A stretch of 15,831 bases of DNA, from assembly GCA_036513515.1 (NCBI GenBank), contig DATBYW010000293.1, forward strand, positions 1-15,831, given 5' to 3'. Positions 14,495 through 15,831 of the stretch are shown here, piece after piece. The stretch is from Nephthysia sp036513515. GTDB lineage: Bacteria; Chloroflexota; Dormibacteria; Dormibacterales; Dormibacteraceae. Numbering within the stretch: the stretch's first letter is position 1; every line of letters starts with the position of its first letter. The translations under genes and the position numbers were made by a program. The notes beneath the pieces were generated by a model that saw nothing but the letters and a program-made list of their open reading frames with translations, did no database searches and was not told where the DNA came from.

Positions 14495-15171
14495 CGGCTC
14501 CCCTCCTGGCCCACCGACTCCCACTTGGTCGGATTCAGCTTGAGCTTCGGGTGGGAGACCAGAAGGTGCCAGATCACGGCGCACAGGCCCTCGGTGTGTG
14601 GCGTGATGTGCTCGGGATACAGCGGCGGCACCAACACCGAGGCGTCGGCGAGCCGCCGGGTTGCGCCCCCGTCGCGACCGACGATGCCGAATATGGACGC
14701 TCCCCTTTCGCGCGCCAGCTCCAGCGCTGCGACCAGGTTAGCCGAGACGCCCCGCTCGCGATCGCCGCCGCCCACCGAGAAGACAAGCAGCGCGTCTCTC
14801 TCCGAGAGCCGCGAACCGCGCAGCCACTCAGTGAAGGTGGTGTCCCAACCCTCGTCGTTCGCGCGAGCGGTCAGCTCGCTGACGTTGTCCGTGGGCGCGT
14901 ACGCCTCGAAGCCACACAGCTTGCGATAATCGTTGACGGCGTGACTGGCGTGCGCCGCCGATCCGCCCACGCCCAGGATGAACAGGCGGCCGCCGCCATC
15001 ACGAGTCCGAGCCAATCCGGAAGCGACGAGTTCCATGTCGTCGGTGTCGAGTCGGGCCACGATGGCCGCCGTCTCGGCCAGATAGGACTCGCTGAAGGTC
15101 TCGATCACCCTGTCTGTTGCGGAATCGGTCGGACTGGCACGCTCCTGCACGCACCAAATCCGCCGTGCCAC
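14491..15171 (-). CDS. SIS-domain sugar-phosphate isomerase, phosphoheptose-isomerase-like
   Basis: The frame encodes 226 residues from the GTG at 15171, or 205 from the GTG at 15108 (VIETFSESYLAE), which matches usual SIS proteins better; neither start has a strong ribosome binding site. LFILGVGGSAAHASHAVND at 63-81 is the phosphosugar-binding loop, LLVFSVGGGDRERG at 128-141 the second sugar-phosphate loop, and HITPHTEGLCAVIWHLLV at 188-205 the C-terminal helix. GmhA converts sedoheptulose 7-phosphate to D-glycero-D-manno-heptose 7-phosphate, and this gene fills that place in the cluster. By hand alignment, however, the position of the GmhA catalytic Glu is Asp81 and the C-terminal catalytic His is not conserved, so it belongs to a distinct subgroup. 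It starts 27 bp after the glycosyltransferase gene and overlaps the epimerase by 4 bp. Confidence 0.85.
   Translation of the reverse strand: MARRIWCVQERASPTDSATDRVIETFSESYLAETAAIVARLDTDDMELVASGLARTRDGGGRLFILGVGGSAAHASHAVNDYRKLCGFEAYAPTDNVSELTARANDEGWDTTFTEWLRGSRLSERDALLVFSVGGGDRERGVSANLVAALELARERGASIFGIVGRDGGATRRLADASVLVPPLYPEHITPHTEGLCAVIWHLLVSHPKLKLNPTKWESVGQEGSR
14498..14507 (-). promoter_or_regulatory. Strong ribosome binding site of the epimerase gene
   Basis: AGGAGGGGAG reads on the minus strand just before the ATG at 14494; AGGAGG is spaced 7 nt from it. It lies inside the end of the isomerase gene and decides the epimerase start over the longer open frame that would reach to 14584. 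Confidence 0.7.
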
Positions 15172-15198
15172 TGGCTGAGAATGGTCCGGCGACGTTCT

Positions 15199-15831
15199 CT
15201 AATGTGGCCCATAAGCGCTTTCGCCACGCAGCACGCTCGCGTGCAGCAGCAAGACGAAGGTAAACGTCATGAAGCCGGCCATCATGAGCTCGAGGCCGAG
15301 GACCCCCAAGTAGGGAATACGGTCGGCCGGCGAGAGCACCAGGCCGGATCGGATGTAGTAGGCGACCAGCAGCACCGAGAGCGCCAGGCCGGCGGCGGAG
15401 GCTGCCGCGCTGAGCAGCACAGTTCTCGTGTACGGAAACCAGCGCATCCACCGGCGCCGGGCGGCTCCGTTGTAGTCATGAAGGACCTGGGCGATACATC
15501 CGAAGAAGAAGCTCTGCAGGCCCAACACTGTCAGGGTGAGGCCAAGGAGCATCCAGTAGAGTGAGAAGTGGACCGGGCCGACAGTTATCGAACCGAGGCT
15601 CAGCGGAATGCTGAGGAGCAAGCCGAGCGCCAGCATGGCGAGGCCAGGCTTGAATACGAAGAACTCCGCGCCGTACACGAACATCGCCCGAAGGTTGATC
15701 CAGGCGGCGTGGAAAGGAGAGAACCAGCCGGCGCGCTTGTGATGGCTCAGCCTGCCTTCCCGGTCTTTGAGGAAGCTCACCGGCACCTCAGCGGTGCGCA
15801 GCCGCATGTGGACCGACTTGAGCACCATCTC
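15199..15831 (-). CDS. C-terminal part of a membrane-bound glycosyltransferase, GT2 type (5' end outside window)
   Basis: The frame is open to the window edge (it begins EMVLKSVHMRLRT), so about 210 C-terminal residues are seen. The first part, AEVPVSFLKDREGRLSHHK then RAGWFSPFHAAWINLRAMF, is like the end of a GT2 catalytic domain and the amphipathic interface helix of dolichyl-phosphate-sugar-synthase-like enzymes. Four hydrophobic segments follow (near LAMLALGLLLSIPL, WMLLGLTLTVLGL, LLSAAASAAGLALSVLL and LELMMAGFMTFTFVLLL). Such enzymes transfer sugars to lipid carriers or growing glycans at the cytoplasmic membrane. The catalytic part lies outside the window, so the call rests on this tail and on the glycan context. 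The gene ends 27 bp before the isomerase gene and is probably the next member of the same operon. Confidence 0.65.
   Translation of the reverse strand, partial: EMVLKSVHMRLRTAEVPVSFLKDREGRLSHHKRAGWFSPFHAAWINLRAMFVYGAEFFVFKPGLAMLALGLLLSIPLSLGSITVGPVHFSLYWMLLGLTLTVLGLQSFFFGCIAQVLHDYNGAARRRWMRWFPYTRTVLLSAAASAAGLALSVLLVAYYIRSGLVLSPADRIPYLGVLGLELMMAGFMTFTFVLLLHASVLRGESAYGPH

Overview
The window is a GC-rich stretch of bacterial DNA in which every gene I can support lies on the minus strand, so transcription runs from the right edge to the left. The codon bias, the GTG/TTG starts, the many short overlaps, and secreted proteins with Ala/Ser/Pro linkers and PLL-type propellers suggest a high-GC soil lineage such as Actinomycetota, Chloroflexota or Candidatus Dormibacterota. 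I cannot settle the phylum without a search.

Right part (about 7248-15831): a tightly packed surface-glycan operon. In order of transcription it holds the membrane C-terminus of a GT2-type glycosyltransferase (cut by the window edge), a SIS-domain sugar-phosphate isomerase, an NAD-dependent epimerase/dehydratase, a GmhB/HisB-N-type HAD phosphatase, a small transaldolase, a 1074-residue polytopic membrane protein resembling GT-C enzymes, a HddA-type GHMP kinase and a sugar-1-phosphate nucleotidyltransferase. Isomerase, 7-kinase, 1,7-bisphosphate phosphatase and nucleotidyltransferase are the four steps of NDP-heptose synthesis from sedoheptulose 7-phosphate. Transaldolase is an enzyme that makes or uses sedoheptulose 7-phosphate, and the epimerase could tailor the product. 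Overlaps or gaps of only a few bases indicate translational coupling for most of the set.

Middle part (about 4849-7247): two paralogous SAM-dependent methyltransferases, probably for glycan tailoring. Between them is a short decayed fragment of a second nucleotidyltransferase gene that closely matches the intact one at DNA level.

Left part (about 1-4848): a secreted-protein module. A C39-like cysteine peptidase domain follows a six-repeat PLL-type beta-propeller; a small lipoprotein overlaps it by 4 bp; then comes a GH18 chitinase-like hydrolase with the same type of propeller at its C-terminus. A GC-rich hairpin follows the GH18 gene, and the first 13 codons of a further minus-strand gene, with a strong ribosome binding site, run off the left edge.

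Together the genes look like a locus that makes a heptose-containing, possibly O-methylated surface glycan, next to secreted enzymes carrying propellers related to lectins that bind fucosylated and O-methylated sugars. The functional link between the two halves is inference.
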